From positions 62,001-126,000 of the forward strand of contig CAXSAZ010000010.1 in assembly GCA_964235485.1 (NCBI GenBank): DNA of 64,000 bases. Reading direction: 5' to 3'. The DNA comes from CAHJXG01 sp964235485 (GTDB taxonomy: Bacteria; Pseudomonadota; Alphaproteobacteria; Acetobacterales; Acetobacteraceae). The notes under the pieces were generated by a model, which saw nothing but the letters and a program-made list of their open reading frames with translations, was not told the DNA's origin and ran no database searches. The translations under genes were made by a program, and so were the position numbers. Of the stretch, positions 43,862 through 52,859 are shown in pieces. Numbering within the stretch: the first letter of the stretch is position 1; each line of letters starts with the position of its first letter.

Positions 43862-45193
43862 TCAGCGCGAGCCTTCCTGGAACAGGATCACCCGCACCGT
43901 GGAGAACAAGATGGCGAGGTCGAGCAGCACGCCACGGTGCTTCACGTAATACAGGTCATAGGACAGCTTGACCCGCGCATCCTCCACGGAAGCGCCGTAA
44001 GGGAAGTTCACCTGCGCCCAGCCCGTGAGGCCGGGCTTGACCCGCGCGCGTTCCCGGTAGTGCGGAATGGCGTCCGCGAGCTGCTCGACGAAATGCGGGC
44101 GCTCCGGCCGCGGGCCGATGAAGCTCATGGCGCCTTGCAGGACGTTGAGCAGTTGCGGCAGCTCGTCGATTCGGGTGCGCCGCAAGAAGGAGCCGACGCT
44201 TGTGACCCGGGGATCGCGCTGCATGGCCCAGGCCGGCCCGCGCGCCTCGGCATCAACGCGCATGCTGCGGAACTTCAGCAGGGTGAACGGGTGCCCGTCG
44301 AGGCCCACCCGTTCCTGCCGGTAAAGCACGGGGCCAGGGCCGCTCAGACGCACGGCCAAGGCCACGAGCAGCATGAGCGGCAGGGTGAACAGGAGGAACG
44401 CCAGGCTGATGAGGATGTCGCCCGTCCGGCTCAGCAGGTCGGAGAAGCGCCGCGGCGCGCCGAGGCCGGCGATCCAGGCGGCGTCAAGGCCCGTCACGTC
44501 CACGCGCTTGAGGCAGCGTTCCCAGAACTGCGTTTCCGTTGCCAGGGCGACGCCGTGGGCGGCGTAGCTCGCCTGTTCCCGGGGGGGCATGGCCAGCAGG
44601 GCGGACCGCGGCAGCACCGCGTCCCGGATTCCCGCGGTCCGCAACTGGGCCGGCCCGGCGTTCGCAGCCGGCCCGACCACCACCTCGAAGAATCCCTCGT
44701 GCCCGCCGCGGATCGCCGCGATCGTCGTCGCCATCGTGCTCGGGGCGCCGAGCAGCGCGATGGGGCGGACCAGCAGGTTGGACCGCACCGCCATCAGGAA
44801 CAGCAGCCGGGTCGCGAACAGGGCGGCGATCCAGGCGGCGCCGACCTTGAGCGGCCACAAGGCGTCAGGCCCGATCCACTGGTCCGCCCCGATGCCGAGC
44901 GCCTTGCTGACCAGCCAAACCGTTGGAAAGGCCAGCGCGCCGCCGAGGGCGGTGTTCAGCAGCAACCCCCGCATACGGCGGAACCCTTCCGGCCGGTACA
45001 GGCCGATGGCGAACGCCGTGAACCCGCTGGTCAGCGCCAGGACCAGCGAATGGTTCACAACCCTCGGCCGCACCTCAGCGGCCAGCGAGCCGGTGCTGAG
45101 CAGGAGGTAGGCCAGGCTGAACGACAGCACGAGTTCAAGCAGCCAGAGCGCGACCATCTCGGGCGAGATATGGTTTTCGACGAAGCGAGTCAT
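43862..45193 (-). CDS. XrtA/PEP-CTERM system undecaprenyl-phosphate sugar transferase (TIGR03013 type)
   Basis: A 443-residue polyprenyl-phosphate hexose-1-phosphate transferase that starts the repeat unit on the lipid carrier. The N-terminal half has about four membrane spans and a CoA-binding-like domain. The C-terminal half is a bacterial sugar transferase with LSGPGPVLYRQERVGLDG, FTLLKFRSMR, RRTRIDELPQLLNVL and GPRPERP, all conserved. ATG 45193 was chosen over an upstream in-frame start because the spans begin soon after. It heads the minus-strand transcript with prsK-prsR-prsT. Confidence 0.94.
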   Translation of the reverse strand: MTRFVENHISPEMVALWLLELVLSFSLAYLLLSTGSLAAEVRPRVVNHSLVLALTSGFTAFAIGLYRPEGFRRMRGLLLNTALGGALAFPTVWLVSKALGIGADQWIGPDALWPLKVGAAWIAALFATRLLFLMAVRSNLLVRPIALLGAPSTMATTIAAIRGGHEGFFEVVVGPAANAGPAQLRTAGIRDAVLPRSALLAMPPREQASYAAHGVALATETQFWERCLKRVDVTGLDAAWIAGLGAPRRFSDLLSRTGDILISLAFLLFTLPLMLLVALAVRLSGPGPVLYRQERVGLDGHPFTLLKFRSMRVDAEARGPAWAMQRDPRVTSVGSFLRRTRIDELPQLLNVLQGAMSFIGPRPERPHFVEQLADAIPHYRERARVKPGLTGWAQVNFPYGASVEDARVKLSYDLYYVKHRGVLLDLAILFSTVRVILFQEGSR

Positions 45194-45835
45194 TTCAACC
45201 CCGTGCGCCACGTTTCTGCAAAAGTACGAGCAACTTTCCGGAACAATTTGTTGGCCATCCGGGTTGAATACCACCTGGGCGGCCGATCAAGCCACACTCG
45301 CCGCCCCCTGCCTGACGGTTTATAGCAAACTGCCGAAGGCCGCCGTTTCCGCGCTCCGACGCCACAAGCGTTTTTAAACTCTCCCCCGGCATTTCGCAAC
45401 GATGTCGCAACATGATCCGTCGCGCGCCGCCGTGCCTCGGGAACGCCTGGACAGGCAAGCGGGCCGATGCCACCGCTGCGAAGCTTTATCCGTCTCTATA
45501 TCCTGGAACGTTCTCCCGAAATGAGGCGGACCGCAAAGCAAAGCCGCAATCCACCATCGGCGGCATACGGCAAGCCATGGCAAGATGCAGCCGAATCGTT
45601 ACGAATAGGTTGATTACTGTTGCTGCGATGCGGATTTGGTGGGATGGCTGCCGGGCGACGGAGCCGGCCGGCGCGGCCATGCCGCCTGGACCTTGGATGA
45701 AGGGACACCCTTGAGCACAGCGATGCAGATGCCTGGGCGTGGCGGCGAGTTTCTGGGTCCAAGCGTCCGATCAGGTCCTGTCCGCGCCCGCGTCGCGATA
45801 CCGGTCATCCACTAGGCAGAGCACACGGCATCATC
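45194..45835. promoter_or_regulatory. 642-bp divergent control region of the XrtA locus
   Basis: The longest non-coding stretch in the window, AT-richer than average, between the divergent sugar transferase and tyrosine autokinase genes. It has a sigma-54-like sequence toward the left genes (see 45242-45257), a weaker one toward the right genes (TTGGTGGGATGGCTGC, 45636-45651, GG-N10-GC), and a direct repeat TCGCAAC at 45394-45400 and 45405-45411 with 11-base period. Short ORFs here (for example 45412-45714) lack codon or domain support. Given that the neighbouring regulator PrsR is a sigma-54 activator, this is the likely switch for both transcripts. Confidence 0.55.
45242..45257 (-). promoter_or_regulatory. 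Candidate sigma-54 promoter for the sugar transferase-prsKRT transcript
   Basis: On the minus strand TGGCCAACAAATTGTT resembles the consensus TGGCACG-N4-TTGCW, matching TGGC and TTG-T with correct spacing. The -12 GC is GT, which weakens it. It would place the transcript start about 40 bases before ATG 45193. Support comes from PrsR in the same transcript being a GAFTGA-type activator. Confidence 0.35.
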
Positions 45836-46951
45836 ATGGCTTCGCAACCCGACCACCTCATCGAACGCGCCGCCGCCCTGCTCGCCGGCCCGGCGGCCCG
45901 TCCGCGCGCCCTGGCCGAGCCGCCCGAAGCCGGGGCAGCGGCGGAGCAGCCGGCCCCCCTGCCCCCGACGCCGCTTCCCCCCAGCCTGGCCCCGGCCGTC
46001 ATCGCCCTGGCACCCGCGCCGGCAGCCGGGGACGCAAGCCCGGGCCGGGCCGTCCCCCCACCGCCCACCGTGGAAGCGCGGCTTTCGCCCGTGCCCGACG
46101 CCGCGCCGCAGCCGTCCGAAGCCATCCCCCCCGCGCCGCCGATCCCCGCGCCGCCCGTCGCGTCCCGTCCGGTGCTGCCACGGCCCCCCGCGCCCAGCGC
46201 GCGGACGGATGCGGGCTTGCTGCTGCCCTCCATCGGGCTGGTGGCGCTGGAAGGCGCCGGCATGGTCGTCGCCCGCGCGGCGCGCACCCGCATCTCGGAA
46301 GAGTACCGGATCGTGATCGGCCGGGTGCTCCGCGCCCTCCGCGACGAGTCGGTCGGCACCGCGCTGAGCAACTTGGTGATGGTGACCAGCGCCCGGCCCG
46401 GCGAGGGCAAGAGCTTCACCGCGCTCAACCTGGCCGGCGCCATCGCGCAGCACAGCACGGAAAAGGTGCTGCTCGTGGACCTGGACGCCAAGCTGCGCCC
46501 GATCTCCGCCCTGCTGGGCGTGGGCGACCGGCTGGGTTTCCACGACATGGTGGCCGACCAAACGCTCCGGCCCGAGGACGTGATCCTGAACACGGCCATT
46601 GCCAACCTGACCTTCCTGCCGGTCGGCTCCCGGTCGGGGGGCGCGCTTGCGGACAGCACCAGCGTCCGCCCGATCACGCCGGTCATCACGCGCCTGGCCC
46701 GGCGCTTCCCCAAGCACCTCATCATGCTGGACGCGCCGCCGTGCCTGTCCACCAGCGACCCGCACACCGTTGCGCCCTATGTCGGCCAGGTCGTCATGGT
46801 GATCGAGGCCGAGCGGACCCAGCGCACCGAGGTCGAGGCGGCGCTCGACCTGGTGCGGGTTTGCCCGGTGATCACCATGCTGCTGAACAAGGTCCGGCTG
46901 ACCACCAGCCACACCTTCGGCGCCTACGACTACTACGGCTCCTACACCTGA
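45836..46951 (+). CDS. XrtA-associated tyrosine autokinase (BY-kinase, EpsG/CpsD-like)
   Basis: A 371-residue cytoplasmic kinase. The first 125 residues are Pro/Ala-rich and disordered. The kinase domain has Walker A SARPGEGKSFT, Walker A' LLVDLDAK and Walker B LIMLDAPP, followed by a C-terminal tyrosine cluster AYDYYGSY that would be autophosphorylated. Such kinases work with a separate chain-length determinant. The likely partner is at 56180-57709, outside this operon. First gene of the plus-strand half. Confidence 0.92.
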   Translation: MASQPDHLIERAAALLAGPAARPRALAEPPEAGAAAEQPAPLPPTPLPPSLAPAVIALAPAPAAGDASPGRAVPPPPTVEARLSPVPDAAPQPSEAIPPAPPIPAPPVASRPVLPRPPAPSARTDAGLLLPSIGLVALEGAGMVVARAARTRISEEYRIVIGRVLRALRDESVGTALSNLVMVTSARPGEGKSFTALNLAGAIAQHSTEKVLLVDLDAKLRPISALLGVGDRLGFHDMVADQTLRPEDVILNTAIANLTFLPVGSRSGGALADSTSVRPITPVITRLARRFPKHLIMLDAPPCLSTSDPHTVAPYVGQVVMVIEAERTQRTEVEAALDLVRVCPVITMLLNKVRLTTSHTFGAYDYYGSYT

Positions 46952-46955
46952 TCCG

Positions 46956-48734
46956 ATGAGGGCGATGCCGACCAAACCCGCGCGCCCCGGCGGCCGGCCG
47001 GGACGCCGGCCGGCCCAGGCCGGCTTGCTGGCGGCGGCGAGCCTCGGCGCGGGCACGGCCGGCCTGGGCCTCAGCGCGGCATGGGCGCAGCTCGGCGGCG
47101 GCTATCCCACCCTGCCCGCCACCGTGACCGACACCCGGGTCAGCGACCTGCGCGGGCAGTTGGAGCAGTACTTGCCGGGCTTGCAGCCGCGCACAACCGG
47201 GCCGGCGTTCCTGGTCAGCGCCTCGCTCGGGGTGGACGCGGGCGTGACGGACAACGCGCTGCGGGTCGAACAGCCGCGCCGGGCGGACGCCTTTACCACG
47301 CTCAGCCCCACCCTGGGAGTGTCCGGCGACACGTCGCGCTTGAAGGTGAACCTGAGCTACGCCCCGATTGCCACCCTGTATGCCCAGACCTCAAGCCAGA
47401 ACCGGTTCGACCATTACGGCAACGGCGCGGCGCTCGCGACCCTGGTGCCGGATGCGGTGTTCCTCGACCTGCGCGGGGCCGTCACCCAGCAGTCCCGCAC
47501 CGGCGGCTATTATGGCCAAACCACCACGCTGGCGACGAACCGCAACGACCAGGTGCAGTCCGCGACGTTCAGCGTGACGCCCTATGCCGAGCACCGCTTC
47601 GGGGGCTTTGGCACGGCCCGGCTCGGCTACTCCTTGGCCCGCACGATCCAGAGCGGCTACGGCAGCAGCCAGGACCGCAACAACACGCAAGCGTTGCTGT
47701 TCAACGACGGCTTTGGCGCCACCGGCAACCTCACCACGCAGCGCGAGCGCGCGTCGTTCGTCACCGGGGAGAACCTGGGCCGGGTCAACGACATCGCGGT
47801 GCTGGAAGCCGTGCAGTACAGCGGCGTCGGCGCCTACCGCGGGGCGCACCGCAACCAGGTCACCAACGACGTGGGCTACGCCGTCACCCGCACGATCACC
47901 GCACTGGCCGGCTTCGGCTACCAAGACCTGCGCTTCAACGGCACGCCGGGGGTACGGATCAACGAGCCGACCTGGCGGGTGGGGGCGCGGCTCACGCCCA
48001 ACCCGGACAGCTCGATCACCATGACCTATGGCCGGCGCGACGGGTTCAACGCCGCCGCGGTGGACGGGGCGTACTCGCCCACCGCGCGCACCCGGGTGTT
48101 CGTGCGCTACGCCACGGGGCTGACCACCGACGCGGAGGAGCAGCAGAATCTCCTGGCGACCACCAACGTCGGACCGACGGGCCTGCTGGTGGACGGCGTG
48201 ACCGGGGCGCCGGTGTCGTCCAGCAGCGGCGCGTTCGGCACGCAGAACGGGTTGTACCGCCTGCGCCGCTTCTCGATCACCGGGCTGCTGCTGCTGAACC
48301 GCGATTCGGTGAGCGTCAGCCTGCAGCAGGAAGACCGCCAAACCGTGGGTACGCTGCCAATCGGCACTACGCTGCCGGCCGGCATCGGCGGCACGGCCGC
48401 GCCGGCGACGGCGAACACCAGCGGCGTATACGGCACGCTGTCCTGGGAGCACGAGCTGTCGCCGGTTATGACCGGCTTGGCGTCCTTGTCCTACGGCGTG
48501 GACGACAACGGCGCCTCCGTGGGCACGGGCGCCTCGGGGTCGCAGCGGACGGTGCAGACCAGCCTCGCGCTTAACTACGTGTTCACGGAGGCCCTGACCG
48601 GCAGCGCGCGCTATCTGTTCACCGACCGTTCGGGCGGGGCCGGGCAGGCGAGTGCCAGCCCATTCGGTTACGGCCGGGTCGGGCAGAACCTGACCGAGAA
48701 CTTGCTGCTTGTCGGCCTGCGGAAAAGCTTTTAG
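46956..48734 (+). CDS. XrtA-system outer-membrane beta-barrel protein (TIGR03016-like)
   Basis: A 592-residue exported protein. A signal sequence with a long Arg-rich n-region ends near AWA-Q (about residue 45). The rest alternates strands and turns and ends in LLLVGLRKSF with terminal phenylalanine, as expected of an outer-membrane barrel. It is 4 bases after the autokinase stop. In XrtA loci this protein is thought to serve polysaccharide passage. A start at 46965 (MPTKPARP) is also possible. Confidence 0.85.
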   Translation: MRAMPTKPARPGGRPGRRPAQAGLLAAASLGAGTAGLGLSAAWAQLGGGYPTLPATVTDTRVSDLRGQLEQYLPGLQPRTTGPAFLVSASLGVDAGVTDNALRVEQPRRADAFTTLSPTLGVSGDTSRLKVNLSYAPIATLYAQTSSQNRFDHYGNGAALATLVPDAVFLDLRGAVTQQSRTGGYYGQTTTLATNRNDQVQSATFSVTPYAEHRFGGFGTARLGYSLARTIQSGYGSSQDRNNTQALLFNDGFGATGNLTTQRERASFVTGENLGRVNDIAVLEAVQYSGVGAYRGAHRNQVTNDVGYAVTRTITALAGFGYQDLRFNGTPGVRINEPTWRVGARLTPNPDSSITMTYGRRDGFNAAAVDGAYSPTARTRVFVRYATGLTTDAEEQQNLLATTNVGPTGLLVDGVTGAPVSSSSGAFGTQNGLYRLRRFSITGLLLLNRDSVSVSLQQEDRQTVGTLPIGTTLPAGIGGTAAPATANTSGVYGTLSWEHELSPVMTGLASLSYGVDDNGASVGTGASGSQRTVQTSLALNYVFTEALTGSARYLFTDRSGGAGQASASPFGYGRVGQNLTENLLLVGLRKSF

Positions 48735-48745
48735 GTCATTGTGCC

Positions 48746-49729
48746 GTGTACGAAACATTCTACAACCTGTCCGCGACGCCGTTCCAGCTCACGCCGGACA
48801 GCCGCTTCTTTTTCGGCAGCACCGGCCACAGCAAGGCCATCGCCCACCTGAACTACGGTTTGGCGCAGAGCGAGGGCTTCATCGTCATCACCGGCGAGGT
48901 CGGCGCCGGCAAGACCACGCTGGTGGAGTGGCTGCGCTCGCAGATGGACCCGGCCGCCTTCACCATCGCCCGCGTCAACACCACGCAGGTGTCGGAGAAC
49001 GACCTGTTCCGCCTGGCGATGGCCGGGTTCGGCCTCACGGGAGAAGGGGACAAGGCGGCGTTGCTGCACCGGTTCCAGGACGTGCTGCGAGAGCATGGGG
49101 CCACCGGCCGCCGCTGCCTCCTGATCGTGGACGAGGCGCAGAACCTGTCCTTCCCGGCGTTGGAGGAGTTGCGGATGCTGTCCAACCTCACGGTGGAGGG
49201 CCGCACGCCGCTGCAAACGGTGCTGCTGGGCCAGCCGCAGTTCCGCCGCCTTTTGGCCAGCCCCGACCTCGACCAGCTCCGCCAGCGGGTGCTGACCTCC
49301 TACCACCTGGGGCCGCTCAGCCAGGCCGAGACCCGGGCCTACATCGAGCACCGCCTCCATGCCGTCGGCTGGGCCGGCGACCCGCATTGGGAGGAGGCGG
49401 CGTTCGAGGCGGTGTTCACCCATACCGGCGGCATCCCGCGCCGCATCAACCGCCTGTGCTCCCGCGTGCTGCTGTACGGCGTGCTGGAGGAGGCGCACCA
49501 CATCACCGGCGAGGTGGTGGACGCGACGGCCTCCGAGCTGGCGCACGACCTGGAGGGCGTGGAAGCGGGCGGGCCGGCGCCGACGGGCCTTGCGGGCGTG
49601 GCGGCACGGCACGGCGCGGGCCCGCCCCACGCCGACCTGCTGGCCCGCATCGAGGCGCTGGAGGAGCAGATGGCGGTGCGCGAGCAGATGTTCCGCCGGC
49701 TGACCCGGATGTTCGGGGCGGACACCTGA
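48746..49729 (+). CDS. XrtA-associated ATPase (TIGR03015-like, ExeA-type)
   Basis: A 327-residue AAA ATPase. The N-terminus YETFYNLSATPFQLTPDSRF and FFGSTGHSKAIAHLNYG is the ExeA/general secretion ATPase signature. Walker A is GEVGAGKTT and Walker B LLIVDEAQNLS. A short coiled coil (LLARIEALEEQMAVREQM) ends the protein. Start is GTG 48746. It overlaps the deacetylase start by one base. Assumed to power assembly or export in the XrtA system. Confidence 0.92.
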   Translation: MYETFYNLSATPFQLTPDSRFFFGSTGHSKAIAHLNYGLAQSEGFIVITGEVGAGKTTLVEWLRSQMDPAAFTIARVNTTQVSENDLFRLAMAGFGLTGEGDKAALLHRFQDVLREHGATGRRCLLIVDEAQNLSFPALEELRMLSNLTVEGRTPLQTVLLGQPQFRRLLASPDLDQLRQRVLTSYHLGPLSQAETRAYIEHRLHAVGWAGDPHWEEAAFEAVFTHTGGIPRRINRLCSRVLLYGVLEEAHHITGEVVDATASELAHDLEGVEAGGPAPTGLAGVAARHGAGPPHADLLARIEALEEQMAVREQMFRRLTRMFGADT

Positions 49730-50583
49730 TGGCGCCCCCGGCCAACGCGATGACGGTCGATGTGGAGGATTATTTTCAGGTGCAGGCCTTCGCCGGCGTG
49801 ATCGACCGGGCCAGTTGGGACACGCTTCCCTGCCGGGTCGAGGCGAACACCGACCGCATCCTGCAGCAGTTCGACGACGCGCGGGTTGCCGCCACCTTCT
49901 TCACCCTGGGCTGGGTCGCCGACCGTTACCCGGCGGTCGTGCGCCGCATCGTGGCGGCCGGGCACGAGCTGGCGAGCCACGGCTACGGCCACGCCCGGGC
50001 CGACGGCCAAACGCCGGGCGAGTTCCGGGAGGACGTGCGCCGGGCGCGCGGCGTGCTGCAGGACCTGGGCGGCGTGCCGGTCGCGGGCTACCGCGCGCCC
50101 ACCTTCTCCATCGGGCCGCGCAACCCGTGGGCGTTCGACGTGCTGGCGGAGGAGGGTTATGCCTACAGTTCCAGCGTGTTCCCCGTGCAGCACGACCTGT
50201 ACGGCGCGCCGGACGCGCCGCGCTTCCCACATCGCCCGAGGGGCGGGCCGCTGCTTGAAATCCCGATGACAACCGTGCGGCTCGGCGGGCGCAACCTGCC
50301 CTGCGCGGGCGGCGGCTGGTTCCGGTTGACGCCTTATACCCTGTTCCGCGCCCTGCTGCGCCGCTTCAACCGCGTGGAGGGGGCGCCGGGCGTGTTCTAT
50401 TTCCACCCCTGGGAGATCGACCCCGGCCAGCCCCGCGTGGCCGCCGCGCCGTGGCTGTCCCGTTTCCGCCACCGCGTGAACCTCCGGGCCATGCAGGGCC
50501 GGCTGGACCGCTTGCTGCGCGACTTCGCGTGGGACCGGATGGATCGCGTGTTCGCGGATGCCTTGGCCGTGCCCGCCGTCTAG
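49729..50583 (+). CDS. XrtA-system polysaccharide deacetylase (TIGR03006 type)
   Basis: A 284-residue NodB-fold carbohydrate esterase. Motif 1 is MTVDVEDYF (metal and base Asp), motif 2 HELASHGYGH, and motif 3 GYRAPTFSI; the DUF3473 C-terminal part with FYFHPWEIDPGQPR is typical of this exopolysaccharide group. No signal peptide is obvious, as in other members. It probably removes acetyl groups from the exopolysaccharide. Confidence 0.94.
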   Translation: MAPPANAMTVDVEDYFQVQAFAGVIDRASWDTLPCRVEANTDRILQQFDDARVAATFFTLGWVADRYPAVVRRIVAAGHELASHGYGHARADGQTPGEFREDVRRARGVLQDLGGVPVAGYRAPTFSIGPRNPWAFDVLAEEGYAYSSSVFPVQHDLYGAPDAPRFPHRPRGGPLLEIPMTTVRLGGRNLPCAGGGWFRLTPYTLFRALLRRFNRVEGAPGVFYFHPWEIDPGQPRVAAAPWLSRFRHRVNLRAMQGRLDRLLRDFAWDRMDRVFADALAVPAV

Positions 50584-50586
50584 CCC

Positions 50587-51636
50587 ATGCCGATCCGCTG
50601 CCGACCGCTCGACGCCGCGGCCGTGACCGCTTGGGACGCCTTTGTGGACGCCCTGCCGACCGGCACGTTTTTCCACCGCGCGGCCTGGGCGGAGGTGTTC
50701 GCCCGCGCGTTCGGCCACGCGCCGCACTACACGCTGGCGGAGCGGGACGGCGCGGTCGTCGGCGTGCTGCCGCTCGTGCACGTCAAGTCCATGCTGTTCG
50801 GCAACAGCCTGATGTCCTCCCCGTTCTGCGTGTATGGCGGCCCGCTCGCCGTGGACGCCGAGGCCGCGGCGGCGCTCGACGCCCACGCCGCCGGGCTGAT
50901 GCGGCGGGTGGGCGCCAAGGCGACGGAATTCCGCTTCCTGCACCCGCTGCCGGAGGGCTGGCTTGCGGACGCCGAGTGGCCCACCCGGTCGGACCTGTAC
51001 GCCACCTTCCGCAAGCCGATCACGGGCGACGATGAGGCCAACACCAAGGCGATCCCCCGCAAGCAGCGGGCAGTGGTGCGCAAGGGGATCGAGCGCGGGC
51101 TGGTGTCCGCCGTCTCTGACGAGGTGGACGGGCTGCACGCCATCTACGCGGAAAGCGTGCGCAACCTGGGCACCCCCGTGTTCAGCCGCCGCTATTTCCG
51201 CATCCTGGCGGAAGCGTTCCGCGGGCGCATGGACGTGGTCACGGTGCTGGACGCAGGCACCCCGGTCAGCGCGGTGCTGAACTTCTACGACCGGGACGAG
51301 GTGCTGCCCTACTACGGCGGCGGCACCGCGGCGGCGCGGCTCAGCCACGCCAACGACTTCATGTACTGGGAGGTCATGCGCCGGGCGGCGGCGCGGGGCT
51401 GCCGCTTGTTCGACTTCGGCCGCAGCAAGGCCGGCACGGGGGCGTTCGCCTTCAAGAAGAACTGGGGCTTCGACCCGGCGCCGCTGCATTACCGCTACCG
51501 CCTCGCGCCGGGCGCCGCCATCCCCGACTACAACCCGCTCAACCCGAAGTACCGGCTGTTCATCGCCGCCTGGAAGCGCCTGCCGGTGCCGGTGGCCAAC
51601 CTGCTCGGCCCGCCCATCGTCCGCGGCGTCGGCTGA
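50587..51636 (+). CDS. FemAB-like protein of XrtA/PEP-CTERM loci (TIGR03019 type)
   Basis: A 349-residue protein with two GNAT-like halves of the FemAB superfamily. GTFFHRAAWAEVFARAFGH near the start, NTKAIPRKQRAVVRKGIERG in the middle and FDFGRSKAGTGAFAFKKNWGF near the end are the conserved blocks. It presumably transfers an acyl or aminoacyl group to the polysaccharide or its precursor. The stop overlaps the next start. Confidence 0.92.
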   Translation: MPIRCRPLDAAAVTAWDAFVDALPTGTFFHRAAWAEVFARAFGHAPHYTLAERDGAVVGVLPLVHVKSMLFGNSLMSSPFCVYGGPLAVDAEAAAALDAHAAGLMRRVGAKATEFRFLHPLPEGWLADAEWPTRSDLYATFRKPITGDDEANTKAIPRKQRAVVRKGIERGLVSAVSDEVDGLHAIYAESVRNLGTPVFSRRYFRILAEAFRGRMDVVTVLDAGTPVSAVLNFYDRDEVLPYYGGGTAAARLSHANDFMYWEVMRRAAARGCRLFDFGRSKAGTGAFAFKKNWGFDPAPLHYRYRLAPGAAIPDYNPLNPKYRLFIAAWKRLPVPVANLLGPPIVRGVG

Positions 51637-52859
51637 TGCGCGACCTCATCTTCATCTCGCACCGCATCCCGTATCCGCCCGACAAGGGCGAGAAGATCCG
51701 CGGCCTGCATCTGCTGCAGCACCTGTCGCGGTCGTATCGCATCCACCTCGGCTGCCTGGTGGATGAACCCGGCGACATGCAGCACTTGCCGACGCTCCGC
51801 GAATGGTGCGCGGAGGTCGCGGGCTTCCCCATCAGCAAGCGGCGGCAGAAGCTCCGGGCGCTGGCGATGCTGCGTCCGGGCCGGCCCTTGATGCTCGACT
51901 ACTACGGGCACCCGGGCCTGCGGCGCTGGGTGCGGGACAGCATGGCCCGGCGGCACATGGACATCGTTTACATCTACTCCGTCGCCATGGCGCCCTACGT
52001 CGAGGACGTGCAGCGCCCCGGCCTGATCCTCGACGCGCAGGACATCGATTCGGAGAAGTGGGCCACCTACGCCGGGGACGCGCGGCTCCCCATGCGCGCC
52101 GTGTGGTCGCGGGAAGGCCGGACGCTGCTGGCCTACGAGCGCCGGGCGGCGATGCGCTGCGACCACACGCTGTTCGTGTCCCAGCAGGAATGCGACCGCT
52201 TCGTGGAACTGGCGCCGGAAGCCGCGGGCCGCGTCCATGCGGTGGAGAACGGCGTGGACTTGGACCGCTTCGCGCCGGGGCAGGCCTTCGAGACGCCGTT
52301 CCACGGCGCCGGGCCGCATCTGGTGTTCACCGGCAACATGGATTACTGGCCCAATGCCGATGCGGTCCGCTGGTTCGCGGCCGAGGTCATGCCGCTGCTC
52401 CGGCAACAGCACCCGGCGGTCGAGTTCCACGTCGTCGGCGCCAACCCCGGCCCGGCGGTGCTGCGCCTGGCCGACCGGCCCGGCGTGCGCGTCACCGGCC
52501 GGGTGCCTGACGTGCGGCCGTATCTCGCCCACGCCGACGCCTGCGTGGCGCCGCTCCGCATCGCCCGGGGCATCCAGAACAAGGTACTGGAAGCCATGGC
52601 GATGGGCCGCCCGGTGATCGCCTCGCCCCAGGCGTTCGAGGGCGTGCGCGCCGCGGCGGGGCGGGATCTGCTGGTGGCCGATGGCGCGGAGGCGATGTGC
52701 CGCGGGATCACGGAGGTGCTGGCCGGCGCGCATCCAAACCTGGGCGAAGCCGCGCGGGCGGCCATGCTGCAATCCTACGCCTGGCCCAAGACCCTGGCCA
52801 AGCTGGACGCGATCCTTTGCGCCGCTTCCGCAACGAACGTGGGGGCATCCCCGGCATGA
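51636..52859 (+). CDS. XrtA/PEP-CTERM system glycosyltransferase, family 1 (TIGR03087 type)
   Basis: A 407-residue GT-B enzyme. The N-terminal RIPYPPDKGEKIRGLHLLQHL is the hallmark of this subfamily. VVENGVDLDRF-like (AVENGVDLDRF), FTGNMDYWPNADAVRWFA and the C-terminal VLEAMAMGRPVIASPQAFEG form the nucleotide-sugar site. It adds one sugar of the repeat unit. ATG overlaps the FemAB stop, and its own stop overlaps the exosortase start. Confidence 0.93.
   Translation: MRDLIFISHRIPYPPDKGEKIRGLHLLQHLSRSYRIHLGCLVDEPGDMQHLPTLREWCAEVAGFPISKRRQKLRALAMLRPGRPLMLDYYGHPGLRRWVRDSMARRHMDIVYIYSVAMAPYVEDVQRPGLILDAQDIDSEKWATYAGDARLPMRAVWSREGRTLLAYERRAAMRCDHTLFVSQQECDRFVELAPEAAGRVHAVENGVDLDRFAPGQAFETPFHGAGPHLVFTGNMDYWPNADAVRWFAAEVMPLLRQQHPAVEFHVVGANPGPAVLRLADRPGVRVTGRVPDVRPYLAHADACVAPLRIARGIQNKVLEAMAMGRPVIASPQAFEGVRAAAGRDLLVADGAEAMCRGITEVLAGAHPNLGEAARAAMLQSYAWPKTLAKLDAILCAASATNVGASPA

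Noticed and set aside
41711..45325. 1204-codon plus-strand open frame opposite prsK, prsR and the sugar transferase
   Set aside because: Its composition (His/Gln/Arg/Pro-rich, no domains) is that of an antisense frame in GC-rich DNA. The minus strand has three fully recognisable genes there.
45412..45714. 100-codon ORF in the large divergent control region
   Set aside because: No ribosome site, no recognisable fold, unlike codon use; the region reads better as regulatory DNA.
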